Part shown: positions 1 to 15,830 of the stretch, piece by piece | Position numbering within the stretch: position 1 is the stretch's first letter | Layout of the letters: the number at the start of each line of letters is the position of its first letter | NCBI GenBank assembly: GCA_032207245.1 | Contig: CM063502.1 | Coordinates: 72,101,616 to 72,165,615 of the forward strand | Direction of reading: 5' to 3' | Source of the DNA: Pardosa pseudoannulata | Taxonomy: Eukaryota > Arthropoda > Arachnida > Araneae > Lycosidae | Length of the DNA stretch: 64,000 nucleotides | Made by a program: the position numbers and the translations under genes | Notes under the pieces: model-generated | Seen by the model: only the letters and a program-made list of their open reading frames with translations | Told to the model about the DNA's origin: nothing | Database searches by the model: none

Positions 1-2080
<2,080 letters not shown>

Positions 2081-2091
2081 GCTGGAAAATG

Positions 2092-2264
2092 GGCGAACGA
2101 TGGCCGATTGGTTAGGGTACCAGAGTTTGTGGGTTCGAATCCCACAGTGGCATGGATGTTCGTAGCCGTTCGGAATCGGCTTTAAGTAGTAGGTCCCGGT
2201 CTCATTAGCCCTCGTGTTGCAAAAAGTAGACCGTAGCTCTCCAAAACAAAACAAAACCAAAACT
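2092..2264 (+). mobile_element. tRNA-derived SINE, copy 1, with target-site duplication
   Basis: The element carries RNA polymerase III promoter boxes: an A-box-like TGGCCGATTGG at 2101-2111 and a B box GGTTCGAATCC at 2132-2142 that fits the tRNA consensus. A tRNA-unrelated body follows, ending in an A/C-rich tail of CAAAA-type units. It is flanked by an exact 11-bp direct repeat GCTGGAAAATG (2081-2091 and 2265-2275), the mark of target-primed insertion. It shares its whole body with the copy at 16227-16400, except that about 13 bases between the A and B boxes are missing here. SINEs encode no protein and rely on a partner LINE for reverse transcriptase; which LINE is unknown. Confidence 0.9.
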
Positions 2265-2556
2265 GCTGGAAAATGTTTTATATTCATCGGCATTCCAGGA
2301 AGAAGGAAAATTAAAGCTCAGTTAAGTAAACAAGAAATACACACGTGTTAAAACAATAAATATTGGGTATGTCCCTTCAAAATATTTTGTAATCCAAATA
2401 AGTTGAATATTCCAGACATATTCTAAATTTTTGCACAGGGTGAAATATTAAATAGCTGAAAAATAAACGAATGTATAGAACACTCTTTTTTAGTAGCGTA
2501 TTTTCTTTTACGAATCCCATTGTTGAAAAGGATGTTCGAAACGTTCGTATTGAGCA

Positions 2557-3190
2557 TCAAAAAAAAAAGTAGATGAACATTTACAAAATTGGCTTTAATA
2601 GACGGATTTGTTAACTGTTGCTATAAAGCACCATTACATTTAACATAAGTTTCTTGTATAAATCTTATCAAACGAATACTGAGCGTAATTTCCATATTAT
2701 ATTTTCAGTTATAATTTGATAAGATATTCACAAGTATAAATAAAACTTCTTTGAATTTCTTCAATCCACTTCCAAAAAAAAAAAAAAAAATAAATGGAAG
2801 ATACAAAAACAATATTTCCAACAAAGGTACTTTTTTAAAATTCTTCATGTAAAAGCACTGCTTTCGGTAAGCTATTTAAAATATTTTTTTAATAGAAAAT
2901 ACTATTTTTGCCTATAAGTTTTGGAGATATATGTTCTTTTAAATTTTGTGCATGATAGAAAGATTGCATTCTAACATTTTAGAAAATATTTTTTAATTCG
3001 AGGTTATAGTGATACAAAGAATTTAAAAAGTAAATATATTTTATATTTTGATTAATTTAAAACTATAATATATAATAATTTATATATAATAATTTTAATA
3101 ATTTTTCAAATATTGATAGTATCACTGCAGAAAAAGGGGCTGCTTCTTATGTTTTTCCGGAAATACTCAAAGTGTATAAAAATATAAACT
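2557..3190 (+). repeat. Left arm of long inverted repeat
   Basis: This arm is the reverse complement of 4022-4656. Long stretches match with only scattered substitutions; for example the segments around 2590-2775 and 4440-4640 differ at only a few positions. The inner end carries TTTTTCCGGAAATACTCAAA. A poly-A run at 2775-2790 is not conserved in the partner. The two arms flank about 0.83 kb of spacer. It may be a foldback or MITE-like DNA element or an inverted duplication. I could not define a target-site duplication at the outer ends. Confidence 0.9.
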
Positions 3191-3204
3191 AAGTACTCTC
3201 CCAT

Positions 3205-3590
3205 TATTGGTTTCCGTGTTGAATAAAAAGGACCATAGAGTTACTAATTAAACTGAGGTTAGAATACAACGCGTTTATCACTGAAAATTTAAATCTATAT
3301 TGCTGGAAAAATATGAATGTTTTTAATAAGTAGTATATACTACATTGCAATCATCGCAAAGTTAGAAATCTATGATAAAACAACCTAATAAGTATTGGTA
3401 AATATTGGGTAATTATAGGCTTCCGTGTTAAAAAAAAAGAACCATAGAATTCCTAATTAAACTGAATTCAGAATACAACAGGTTTATCGTTCAAAAAGTA
3501 AGTCTATATTGCCAGAAAAATGTAAGTTTTCCTTAATAAGTAGTATATTGTGCATTTTAATCATCGCAAAATTAGAAATTTATAAAAAAT
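3205..3590 (+). repeat. Two-copy tandem repeat, period about 209 bp, inside the inverted-repeat spacer
   Basis: The TTCCGTGTT landmark occurs at 3212 and 3421. Each copy continues through ACCATAGA.TT, AATTAAACTGA, GAATACAAC.CGTTTATC-like text and AATAAGTAGTATAT to TCATCGCAAA. The copies are diverged by substitutions and small indels. No coding content was seen. Confidence 0.85.
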
Positions 3591-4021
3591 TCCTAAAATG
3601 TTTAAACTTTTACAAGTTTTTCATTTTGCATTAAATTTAAAAGGTATTCGTTAAGTTAATGCTTACGATAGCTGTCAAGTGAATAAAAAAATATTCATAT
3701 TTAAGATTTTAATTATAATCTCAATCATGCTGTAGATTTAAGATTAATCCGCAAATGGATAAAACAGCAGGAATTGTGAGTCAAACATTTTCAATTATAA
3801 TGCCAATCTTTTGGTAGATTTAAGATTATTTATTTTATGTTATTTCATTGAGCAAATTACATTGATTTATATGTGAAATGGTAATTCTCAACCTGTTTCA
3901 TACTACATTATGCTGTATATTCTGAATTTTCTTTTCAAAACTTTCGAAAAGGAGAGGAACTTGATAACAGGATTAATATTTAAAATTCAAAGCAGAGGAT
4001 GAATAATAGTACTATATCGAT

Positions 4022-4656
4022 CTGTATATTTTTATACACTTTGAGTATTTCCGGAAAAACATAAGAAGCAGCACCTTTTTCTGCAGTGATACTTTCAATA
4101 TTTGAAAAATTATTAAAATTATTATATATAAATTATTATAATATAATTTTAAATTAATCAAAATATAAAATATATTTAATTTTAAATTCTTTTTATCACT
4201 ATAACCTCGAATTAAAAAATATTTTCTAAAATGTTAGAATACAATCTTTCTATCATGCACAAAATTTAAAAGAATATAAAACAACAAAACTTATAGGCAA
4301 AAATAGTATTTTCTATTACAAAAATATTTTAAATAGCTTACCGAAAACAGTGCTTTTACATAAAGAAATTTAAAAAAGTACCTTTATTCTATTACCAATA
4401 TTCTATTGGTATCTTCCATTTATTTATTTATTTTGGAAGTGGATTGAAGAAATTCAAAGAAGTTTTATTTATACTCGTGAACATCTTATCAAATTATAAC
4501 TGAAAATATAATACGGAAATTACGCTCAGTATTCGTTTGATAAGATTTATACAAGAAACTTATGTTAAATGTAATGGTGCTTTACAGCAACAGTTAACAA
4601 ATCCGTCTATTAAAACCAATTTTGTAAATGTTAATCTACTTCTTTTTTAATTTTCT
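4022..4656 (-). repeat. Right arm of long inverted repeat
   Basis: Reverse complement of 2557-3190. It keeps the same landmarks: TTTGAGTATTTCCGGAAAAA at the inner end, and the ATCCGTCTATTAAAACCAAT and GTAAATG...CTACTT blocks at the outer end. If both arms were transcribed together the RNA would fold into a hairpin of roughly 600 bp. Confidence 0.9.
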
Positions 4657-6014
4657 GTTTTGTTAACAGGACCATAAGCGTTAACACCAAGAGATTCATC
4701 TTATACAACCAATTGATAATAAAATATTTCATATTAATCATTTATCCATTGGTAAATTATTTTAATGCTGAATTAGATATTTTAACCACCACTTCTTAAA
4801 CTTTCCAAATTTGTAACCTAATTTTCAATTATAACTTTAATCATGCCTCTTCACTTATACATTAATAATGTTCAAAATAATAACGTTTCTTGAGTACTTT
4901 AAAAAATTATAAAGCTACAATACAACCTTAATTATAAACCTTGCAAATTAAAAAGAGCAAGTAAATTTATTCATGTTTTAAAACCGCTGCTTGGCTAGAC
5001 AGGCCCAAGAGAGTCACTAATAATTATAAATCTAAATTTTAATGTGGTATTTATCCGTTAAATGTTAAATACATTGTGTATTGCGGATACAATCGTACTT
5101 ATTTGTTATTGTGTAATTGTGTATTATATTGTGTAAATGTGTGTCAAGTAATTTAAACTTTTCAGACACTCTTTAACTGAAACTAAAACAATGATTCAGT
5201 AGACAGACAGTTTAAGAAATGTGCTGAAATATTCCGAAAGAAAAAAGGGAACAAAAGAGTGTTATAGCTAAAATGCCTAAAACGACATCTTCAACACATT
5301 TTTTAAGCCGAAATTATTGACAAGATGCATCAGCAGTTCCCTAGTTTTCACACAACTGTTTCACGTCTATTCCATTCTGATGGACTAACATCCATCGTAA
5401 CTACAAAAATGCAATTCACTCAATTGTCTTACCTATAATACCTAAATGCAAATGATATAAGAGAATCGTTTACTTCTTCACTTTGCAATGCCTCAAATAT
5501 TATTTTCTGTACAACGCATTGGGCAAAATATACAATTTTCTTAACGCCTCTTCAGAGATCAAAGGTATAAATATTTTATCTTAGCTGCTAAATTGTTAGT
5601 CATTTAGCACTACCATCGGAGAGCGTATAGGTTAATGGACACAAATAACATTGTCTCATTTGGGACATTGTAATTCGGAAAGAGGAACCAAGACTGGTCG
5701 AATCTCCTAAGATTGGAATCACTCCTCGAGAGGTATCGCTTGAACTTGAGAACCTTGCCTCCACGAACATGCTCCAGTTTACATGCTCCAGCCACCATTA
5801 CAGAACAGGACATTATTATTCTGTCTAATATCATAATAAAATGTAAAATAATTTTCTTTTATATTCGGCTAAATAATAGATTAGGAACATATGTGATAAT
5901 TTTTAATTTAATCATCTATTATTTTTTATTGCAATGAAAATTTTATCACTGGTATTAACAACAAATTCCATTCGACTCGCTCAACTTTTCCCAACCCCCC
6001 CTTTTTAAACATGA
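4657..6014. other. AT-rich stretch with a more GC-rich islet
   Basis: Mostly featureless. Positions 5605-5820 are visibly more GC-rich and open in both directions for about 74 codons. The text (for example GCTCCAGTTTACATGCTCCA) looks like a fragment of a dispersed repeat or an old coding piece, but I do not recognise it. Confidence 0.5.
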
Positions 6015-6019
6015 CATAT

Positions 6020-6057
<38 letters not shown>

Positions 6058-6058
6058 C
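6015..6058. repeat. Short (AT)n tract
   Basis: About 44 bp of alternating AT with one phase slip, preceded by a short C-run and T-run. Confidence 0.95.
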
Positions 6059-7950
6059 TATGGCCAGATTTGCGTAGAAATTTTCTATAATATTTAAATA
6101 AATTTTGGAACAAAAATATAATTCTAATATAATGCTAATTATCTAAGTGAACACGCCTAAAATAGTTTTAAAACTAATTTACAATTTTTAAACTAAATTA
6201 TATTATATAAAATCAATAAATATATTAATAGGGCATGCTTAACTTTAAGTTATCTCAGATTATTTTACTATGTTATGAACTAGAAATAAAAAAAAAATTG
6301 TTCTCACGCAGAAATTTTTTTATTTTACTATATTTAGATTTTTATAATACAAAATAAAAACAATAATAAAAGTTCGGGTTTGTCCGGTTACTAAGAAAAT
6401 GCAGTTTTTAAAGTAGGGTTTCTCTGTTTGGAAAGCTTTAAAATTCAGCTTCATTATTTTTTGTGAAATGGGTGAAGAAAGGTATTTGATGCTTACCGTA
6501 AGACAGTCGGGTGAAGTTTATCGATCGAACTAAAAGCTTTCAAGTGTACCGTTAAATGAAACCGATTTTAATTTCCTAGTAACTAAAGGGGAATTATTTT
6601 TATCTCCCATACAAAATGGATTGGTGGATACAAATAGGCGGTCAAAGAGATATGCTGATATTTTAGTACGATAGCGAAAAAAATTTAAAAAATTGTGTTT
6701 TTACTTGAAATGTGGAGTACTTTATACAGTAAGAACTAAGTTATTTTAAGAGAAATTGTTACACTACATAAAATTCAAAGTGGGATTCATGTTGAAATAT
6801 CACGGTTTACCCATGTGTTTTCAAACAAAGTTGATTAGATTGAAAAAGCGAAATGAAAGAAAAATATTTCATAGAATTACAATGGACGCAATTTTCATTA
6901 GAAGAATTAGATCAAAAGCTTCATGTTTTATATGCAATGAGAATGTTGACTAATGTCGAGTTACATTGTGACAATTTTGGAGAAATTAATAATTTACAAA
7001 ACTAAGCAGGCATAATTTCCTAGAATTATGGATACTCTGTTAGAAGTACATAAAACGTGGATCTCATGAGTCTAATCATAAAAACAAATATTTTTTCAAA
7101 TTTCCTAATATATATGAAAACCAGGCATGTTTAAAGCACTGAAAACTACTTTACTTTTGACATTAATAAAAATATGAAAATATCTAAAATAGTTGAGGTT
7201 TTTTATTACCCATACTCTTAAAAAATCTAAAAATCCTCTCTTATATTCTTAAGTGTAGTACAACATTCGAAATACCAAGACTAATATTTATAAGTATTAG
7301 TCTTATCAGTTAGTTTTTATTCTCTTATCAAGACACTATCTTATTATATTGTAACTGGAATACTGTCAATTATATGCGTTATTTAGTTAATGCAAAGGTA
7401 TTAAATTACAGGCATAATTTACATGAGATGAATTGACATCTAAAATGTTTATGCATAGTAAGCTGGTTTTCACATTATTTAATTGCAACAGGTGGTTGTT
7501 TTGTGCTTTCAAATAAATAATATAGAAGTTTTTCATATCAAAAAAGATAGTTGCGTATGTCATGTCAGAATCATAAAGTAGAGTAGGACACTTACAGATA
7601 CCAGCTGTGAATATCACTACTGTTTATTTATGGCCATTATTGAAAAGAAATCTTCGGTGACTATCAATCAGAACAGCTGCTCCTGAGAGAAGGTAAACAA
7701 AAAATATAAAGAATGGAATACACCAAACTGTGATTTATTGAAGAAGATTTTGTTATCAAGGCATTGTTAACTTCATCTATAATCATAAGTTTTCAACACC
7801 ATCCTTAAGTATAGTGGTGTTCACTAACTGAATTTCAGGAAAGGCGAAAAAGTAGATTTATGTGTTATATACTTACAACTTTTTTTAATTTTTAAAGTAA
7901 TAAATTAGTTTAAAATCTAAGAAAAATGAAAGAAACGTTTCAGTCCTATA
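6059..7950. other. AT-rich stretch, nothing recognised
   Basis: No gene, RNA or repeat that I can support on either strand. Open frames are short, and their composition is what AT-rich noise gives. Confidence 0.5.
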
Positions 7951-8570
<620 letters not shown>

Positions 8571-11500
8571 AGAGTCAAATTGTTTAGTTTTTTAAACCTC
8601 TGTTAAAATAATATTTTGTTATTCGAACCAAATTTCAGTTCATTGGCTAAAAAATAATAAAGGTTTGTTTAAAATTACCTCTGTACCTTCAAATTGTAAG
8701 AAGTTTTCTTGGCTATATAACATATGGTTGTAAATTGTAATAAAGTTTTTATAAGGTACACTTAATTAGTTTTTAATAACATATTGAAAAACAATCATAT
8801 CTTGATTTACATGTTTATAAATACTTTAGGCAGGATTGTACGCTTCATGCTTCGAAAATATATAAAATCGTTTAAAATTGGCTATTTAGCATATTTTTCT
8901 GCGATAAAAATTTCTAATATTATATAAAGACTTCAAGTGAAGAAAACAGAAAGTTTTCGTTACGGGAAATAATTAACATTTCACGTGATCATTAATCACT
9001 TCTTAAACTGTTAAAATATAGTCCAAGTTAATTTTCTGATAATCACTGACATTTCCTCGAAATTACTACTTTAAGTGCAAAAGTAACACATTAAAAGTTA
9101 AGAGTTAATGGATTCGAAGAGTATTTGTAGAGCTTTGAAAAACCTTAAAATATCCTTCTTTTACAAATATTTAATATAAAGTTTCTTATTCAGGGCAAGA
9201 AAATATTACTGTTTTTGATAAAGAGATGATTGGTTTCTCCGTTTGCAAAGCTTTATAAGGATAAGAAAGTTATGTGTGATTAGTTTTTAAACTGACAATA
9301 ATAGAATAAAAACTTTTAATAATAAAAAACATATTCAACAGTAGTTTAGAAGAATGCATATGTGCTCTCCCCCCCAACTAAAAAAAAAAATAGAAGTACA
9401 ACGTCATGTACATACAATTTAAGCAGGTATTCCAAAATATTTTTCCTATTGAGCGGTAAGAGAAGATGTTGAAACAAAGAACCTCAAAATATTTCAAGAA
9501 AATTTAGAGAAACAAAAATTTTGTTTTTTCTAGAAGGGATGTCTCAGGAGTATAGCGATGGAAACTTTATAACACTTCTTTTTGAAAGGATTTTGTTTTG
9601 TATTGAAAAAGAAGTAAATTCTTGCATATAAAGTTATAAAAGGAAAGAAGTCTGTTTTATTCAACAGTATTTCAATATTCCACGTACAATATAAGATTAT
9701 ATACTGTGTATGAAATTTCATTACATTATTATACATTTATTTAGAAATACAGGAATATAGGTTTGTATATACTATATGATTATTTTACAGATTATTGTTT
9801 AGGCTTAGAAACAATCTTCAATGATGATTTTTTTAAATATTACAATTTTAACTGTATTGAAATAAAGCAATGGGGAAAATTGTGAAATAAGGGGAAAATG
9901 AAGCAATGCCTAAAATATATATAAGAAGCATCTCGCTTACAATGGAAAACATTTTTATTGCATATATTTCACAGCCAATCATGTTTTGTTTTTCTTTCTA
10001 GTGCTTAGGATCTTATTTTTATTTACTATTATACGCACCTAAACTGTACCAATTTGCTGGTTTCTTACAGTATACTTTCTTATTCTAGTATACGTGTTCA
10101 GCTGTTGATGTGGTTAGAAGTCTACACTGATGCAAAATTTCGGGGTTTGGGTTCACTTTGCGAAACATTATTCGATACCCTAAATGTGCATCTTTTATAA
10201 TTTTAGTATTTGCATTTTTTAAACTTTTTGGTACCCGGATTTTATATTCTGTGGTAGCACCAATACACTAAACACTATACAAGAAATATTAAATTAATTA
10301 TTCATTATATCTTTTTGCTGTTTATTTAGCATCTATAGAGATAAGAGTTGCTATTGAATTTTACTTACTTTTAATAAAAGTAATAGATAAGTATTTATAA
10401 TTATTTCAAAAATAAAAAATGTTTTATTGGCTGTTTTGTAATTCAAAATACATAATGTTAATGAACGTACTTTGTTTAATAACTAGTACTTTAATGAACG
10501 TTATCTGAAAACTTACAAGTAAACTGATGGAACATTTTAAACAAATATGATACGTTAGTTGATTTTTTTTTAAGAATTAATAACATACCTATTTTTCTAA
10601 AGTGACGTAATGGTAAGATAACATGCCTCTGTGTATTTTCTATAGGTTCCACATATTTGAATATATGTCCGTAGCTTAGAGGCAAAACTGTTTGAGACGT
10701 TAAAACCAGGTAAAACATCTATCACACGCTTGTACTAATATCCTCATTGTGAATCAAAAACTTAAGACATTTAAGTGATTCCCCATTTAAAATGGTCATT
10801 TAAAATACTTGTTCATATTTTCAAGATTTTAACTTCCTCCATGCCCTTAAATTTCATACATAACGATAACTTACCGTGCGTGACAATTGGTTAAAATTTC
10901 TCTTTTCTACTCTCTCGTAATTGGCGCGTGAGTAAAGACTAAATTCATGTGTTTTAAAATAAAGAGTAACCCCATTAAAAGTTACTACATGTTGCTACGG
11001 CCTTATTTCCAACTGTCGTTTAAAATAACAACAATCTATAAGTTTTGTTCATGAGTGCATTAAAATTTCAAACATTCATTATTAGTATTAATATGAATTT
11101 TACCCTCCGGTCTTTAAATGGATTGAATATTTAATTTATAAAATGTTTTTAAGAAAATATATAATCACTTATTATTTTCCTGCCTAATATTAAGTTCAGT
11201 TTTGAAAATAAAATGTTTTTTTTTCATGCGATTAGTTTCATACAAACCTAAAGTCAAAAGATATAAACCATCCGATTTAAATATATTAATTTATACTTCT
11301 CCTTATTTATATTATAAAAGTTATGGCATATACATACATGTATAGCATAATTTCATATATAGTATATTCCTCTGCTGATGTATCCCGATTTATTTCGTGT
11401 GCCTTTGTGTATTTCAGATTTGTTTTTCACTTGGAATTTACAGTTTATGTGCCTTGTTCGTTAAAGGTTACTGGGGAACGTAAAATATGTTCGTGCTCAC

Positions 11501-13140
11501 AATGTCCTCCAAGTTCTCAATAAATACCTCTGGGGGTTGCAGGCCAAGTCTGTGGGTCTTCCGCCTGGTCCCTGCTTCAAAATTACGATAGACTACTTGA
11601 GCTAAGTCGTTCTTTCACCTTAATGGTGCTCATTAAAACGGAAGGAGAACCCCAAGACATTAATACGAGAGCCTGCAGGCTTAATCATGCTTGGTTTATC
11701 CAAATGGCATAAGAAACAACAACAGCACAGTTTATGTTTAGACTCCTGATCCAACACAGCCTCCCCTTCTTTTACATTCAGTGTCTGATGAGCAATATGT
11801 TCTAAAAATTTCAATCGGTAAACGTTTAATCACCTCAAACTTTTCAAATTACCAGGTTCTTGTATTTAGGAATCCACATATTTACCTGTTTATCATTTAT
11901 GTTGAAAATTTTCTACATCAATATAATAATTTCTGATTTCATTTTAGATTTCTACCCTGTAAAGATTATAGCATGTGGATACAAACTTGCTTTGTATTGG
12001 TTTAAACTCCCTTTTTTCTTTTATTTTTTACACAATGACAGTGAATATTCTTCAAAGAATAGAATGTAAAACAAATGAAAACGTTTTGTAAGGATTTACT
12101 GGTTTTCCCTCGCTTGCAAAATCAGATTTTAGTTTCACCCCATTGGTGCAAAGAATTTCTCTTACTGATATTTTTAAATGCGTGTTTGAAATCCAATATG
12201 TATATTCCAGTTTGGTTAAGTATTTGAAATAAAACTAGTTTATATGATGCTTCATTTTTGTTACACTGTAGTTAGAAAGCACACATTAGTGAATTTGAAA
12301 AAGTAAAAATAATTTATATAAAATTGCAGTACAGGTATCAGGTAAAACTCTGTAGAACAACTGAATTGAGAAACGTACATGGCGACTAGAAATCTGCTAA
12401 AAATCATTTTTTAAAAAAACAATTAAAATATTTCATAAAACTAATTGAATAATACATTAATGTAAATGTGTACAAAATTTCAAAAGTCTAAGAGAAGCTT
12501 TTACAAACATTATATAGACCTATTGGTCCTCTTAAAGCTATGAATTAAAATTAAATTTGAAGCAAATCGCTTCAGATATATCCACTTAGTAATTCTAAAA
12601 CTATCCAGGGCTCTAAATGGAACCTTACTTTAATCAAATTTACGGGATGACTCGAAAGTTCTTTCAACAAAGCATACGTATAAAGAGGTCTAAATTACCA
12701 TTCATTGAAAACGAAATCGGGAGTTTTACAAAAGCCCTTAGAATATTTGCAGAAAGGGTAAAATTTTAATATTTCTAAAATAAAATTATTCATGTCATAC
12801 ATAATTTAATTATTATCACAACATACAAAAATTACTAATACTAGGAAAGAAACTGATGTACAGAAAAATATCAATATTGAAAGTTTAGGTTGGTTGGTTG
12901 ATTGGGGATTCCTGGCTCTAGATACAGGCAAGGATATACTGCGCCAAACAAAGATTAAAGTTTTAAACAAAATATGTATATATTTTTATAATTTAAAAGC
13001 AGAAGTAGCTATGAGTCAAATATTTAAAAGAGAGAATACAAGTAAAAAACGACGTAAAGGTTGACATTAAAGCTTTTTTAATTAAACAAGATTAAAAACT
13101 CCAATGCGGATGAGAAATTAGAATAGTTTTGAGTAGTGGG
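8571..13140. other. AT-rich stretch, few weak islets
   Basis: No gene is recognisable. Positions 11480-11800 are more GC-rich and hold a 64-codon minus frame with a CCCCFLC run; I do not recognise it and suspect an old repeat. Positions 12886-12960 (TTGGTTGATTGGGGATTCCT and what follows) are also GC-richer and resemble the end of a dispersed repeat. The rest shows nothing. Confidence 0.5.
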
Positions 13141-13169
13141 TTTTACAAACTGGGATAAAAAGTTTTAAC

Positions 13170-13430
13170 ATATATATTGTAAAATCGTGTAAAAGCCGTG
13201 CATGAAGTTAAAATGTGATTAATAGTGACATGAGTATGACATGAAAAACGCTGTGGAGTAGGCTCAGTCAATATTAGATGTTTATGTGTGAGTCGAGTAT
13301 GACCGATGCGAAGACGAGTCAAGATGACATCCAACTTGCGATTTAGCAAGCATGGCCAAAAGGATATCGATGGTCTAAGGAAGTGAAGCTTGTTTTGAGT
13401 TTCAAAATTCCATTCGGCATCCCAGCGGTC
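13170..13430 (-). pseudogene. Non-LTR retrotransposon fragment: end of RNase H / C-terminal region
   Basis: A minus-strand frame holds the signature that ends many Jockey/I-type LINE ORF2 proteins. It contains LTRLRIGHTRLTH (about codons 68-80 of the frame starting at 13520), then EPTPQ, a zinc-knuckle-like C...H...C stretch and THVTINHILTSC. In the family this region follows the RNase H domain, and the pattern is usually C-x2-C...H...C. Here the first Cys position reads Arg, so one ligand appears lost. Upstream, only WDAEWN and NKLHFLRPS remain before similarity fades. No endonuclease or reverse transcriptase is nearby, so this is a truncated dead copy. Confidence 0.8.
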
Positions 13431-13745
13431 GTTTGTGCTAAAGGAAATGTAAAAGTGTAGTATGAATTTATTACTATGTTTATAGCAATTTAAAATTATA
13501 TTAATGTTGTCAATGTACAATGTATAGACAATTGTTTAAATATCTGAAACTAAATTAAAAATTAAAATTTTTAAAAACTATTTGGAAGATCTGACGCTAA
13601 CTTCAGCCATGTACAGTGCATACTTAAACTCACATTTTTCGGTAACGTTTTTGGGACTTCTGAAGATAGGGAACTAACCATACTGGAAAAAAAAACATAT
13701 TTGATAACTGCATCATAAATAGATGATATAGTTTTGATTTGGACT

Positions 13746-13915
13746 GTTAAGATCTACTCATTTAACACACGATAGCTAATGAGATCGGGGCCTACTGTTT
13801 AAAGCCAATTCCGAATGAATACGAACAGCCATGCCATCAGCGAAATTCGTACCCATAGACTCCAATACTGAAGAGATATGTGCTACCGGGTATTATATTC
13901 GGCTATCGTCGGACC
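13746..13915 (-). mobile_element. Old, diverged copy of the tRNA-derived SINE
   Basis: Read on the minus strand, this segment follows the SINE body in order. It has a degraded B box (GGTACGAATTT where the other copies have GGTTCGAATCC), then GGCATGG-TGTTCGTA, TTCGGAATTGGCTTTAA, CAGTAGG and TCTCATTAGC...TCGTGTG, ending near GTAGATC. The A-box part is hard to align. No target-site duplication was visible. It is clearly older than the two plus-strand copies. Confidence 0.75.
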
Positions 13916-14814
13916 ATAAAATGCTGTAAATAATTTCTAACTTTAGAAGAAAATTGATTTGACTATTTACAATAAATTTGCAAATTTCGTAAACAAATCC
14001 TAAATTTAAAAAAAAAATGTTAAATGTATTTCTAAACATTGTAATTTGTTGCTAGATTTTCATTCCAACTATCAAAATTTACATCATTTGATCATGGAAT
14101 TTGAATTATTCTTTTTTTTTTGTAATACGTCCATACTATTAAACATTTATACAGAAATAGTGCAGCAACTTTAAAGTCAGTGATATATATAAATTGATAT
14201 ATTGAAATTACCAATATGTATGTAATTCACTCAGAAAAAATTACTGAAATTGGAGGTATTTATGCACCACGATGCCCACAAATTTATAATTTTGTTTCGT
14301 TGAAATACTATGAGACCTCAAGCTCTTTTTATATTTTAATGCATCAATTCGTTTATATGCCCAGCACACGTTTCAGTTTATTTCTTCTAAAATTCGATCG
14401 CTTCTCTAAGAGCAACACGACCTCTTTTGATCTCAAAATCGTATAACATTATAATAAAAGATCCCATTAAAGCGCATTTTTACTTTAGTGAAAAGTGACC
14501 TCTCAAATATTATATAACTATTTGCTGATACTTTTAGAAAAAAGTTGTATACTTCTTTTCTGTAGTATATGCTTTATCAATATTAAATTTAACACTTAGC
14601 TGTAGAAACGTCGTCTTAAAATTCTAGAATAAATCGCTTTGTTTTCCTAATTCTAAAATATATAATTCTAAGAAATCACATTTTAAGAAATAAAGTTTTG
14701 ATACATAACTTTAAGAGGGCGAAATATTTAAAAATAATTTTACGCCTGGCTTTAGACCTGTAATCGAGAAGAGAAAAAAATAATTTATTTGGGATAGCAA
14801 CAAGTCCTTCACTT

Positions 14815-15010
14815 TAAGTCTAAGAAAATAAAACTGGTTTATTTCAGGGACGTGCTCTATAAATCTGAAGTAAATACATTGACCACCAATTTCTTTAACA
14901 CCAATACGCCCATGGCTTTACATTTGTCTTTTAATTTGGAATTCTCAGAGCTTGCAGCTTTTAACATTGATCTCAAGGTAATAGGGTCATTTCAGGAACT
15001 GTATTGCATT
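14815..15010 (+). repeat. Diverged repeat, copy 1 of a pair with 20040-20235
   Basis: Shares an ordered series of blocks with 20040-20235: GTTTATTT...GACGTG, CCACCAAT...CTTT, ACCAATACGC, AATTCT..GAGC and ATCTCAA..TAAT...TCATTTCAG. The text is about as GC-rich as an old coding sequence, but the frame (14852-15058) is not preserved in the other copy, so it is not a supported gene. Confidence 0.75.
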
Positions 15011-15547
15011 CAAACGAAATGGTCGGTGGGGTCTGTATACGAATCTAATTCTCAGTAGGAATTATTTATTACCCATACGCGAAATCAAAGCAATCTTTCT
15101 CTAATATAAATTTTATATATTATCTGTCATTAGCTTAAAAATAATCAATGAAGTTTTAATATCCTCTTGTACATTAAGTTTTCATACGCTTTAAGGGTAA
15201 TATAGTAAAAAGGTAAGCTATTTTAAATGTGTTTGCATTAAAAATCATGTCGGGATATTAAATTGTATTTTAAATGCTTACTAGATACAAAAAGCACTTT
15301 ATGTGTGCATTATGTTTATTTAGATACATCCTATTTTGGGTATATGAAATCTTTACTAAAATGTCCTATTTTTAAATGCTTTTAAAAATGTTTTATGTCT
15401 AGCATCAAAATGTATTTATTACTTTCTGTTTTTTATAAGTCCCTTTTTCGATAAAAATTTAACACTTAATTACTCATAAAAATCATCAGAAATATTTTGA
15501 AAGAAAATTATTTATAATTTATGAAGTTAATACGTTTTCAACTAGTA

Positions 15548-15830
15548 CATGGAAGCTCGGTAGCTTTCAGGCATTGACTAGTATCCCCAAGACATGTTCG
15601 TATATTGGTCCTTTGACTGAGCAAAGATTTACATTTCCCTCTCTTCAGATAATATAAATTTAAGATAAGATAAATTGTAAATCAAGCATGCTTGGGAATT
15701 CAACCCTGGGAGTACTAGTTAAAGTTAACCACCTAACTGGTATATAGATGCTTCTCACCCAAACGCGATTGGCAATGTAGGCTATAGCCACCAAATTGAG
15801 CTGTTCAGCCTAGAAGATAAAATATTTTTT
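15548..15830. repeat. Dispersed repeat family R1, copy 1
   Basis: Shares the order CTCTTCAG ... AAGCATGCTTGGGAA (15684-15698) ... CACCTAACTGG with the better preserved copy at 58525-58800. Family type is unknown; a SINE-like or nonautonomous element is plausible. Confidence 0.65.

Noticed and set aside
2092..2264. A true tRNA gene
   Set aside because: The pol III boxes sit in a longer element with an A-rich tail and target duplications, and no cloverleaf can be closed; it is a SINE.
5610..5834. GC-richer islet open on both strands
   Set aside because: No recognisable protein or repeat signature, so it is recorded only as an islet.
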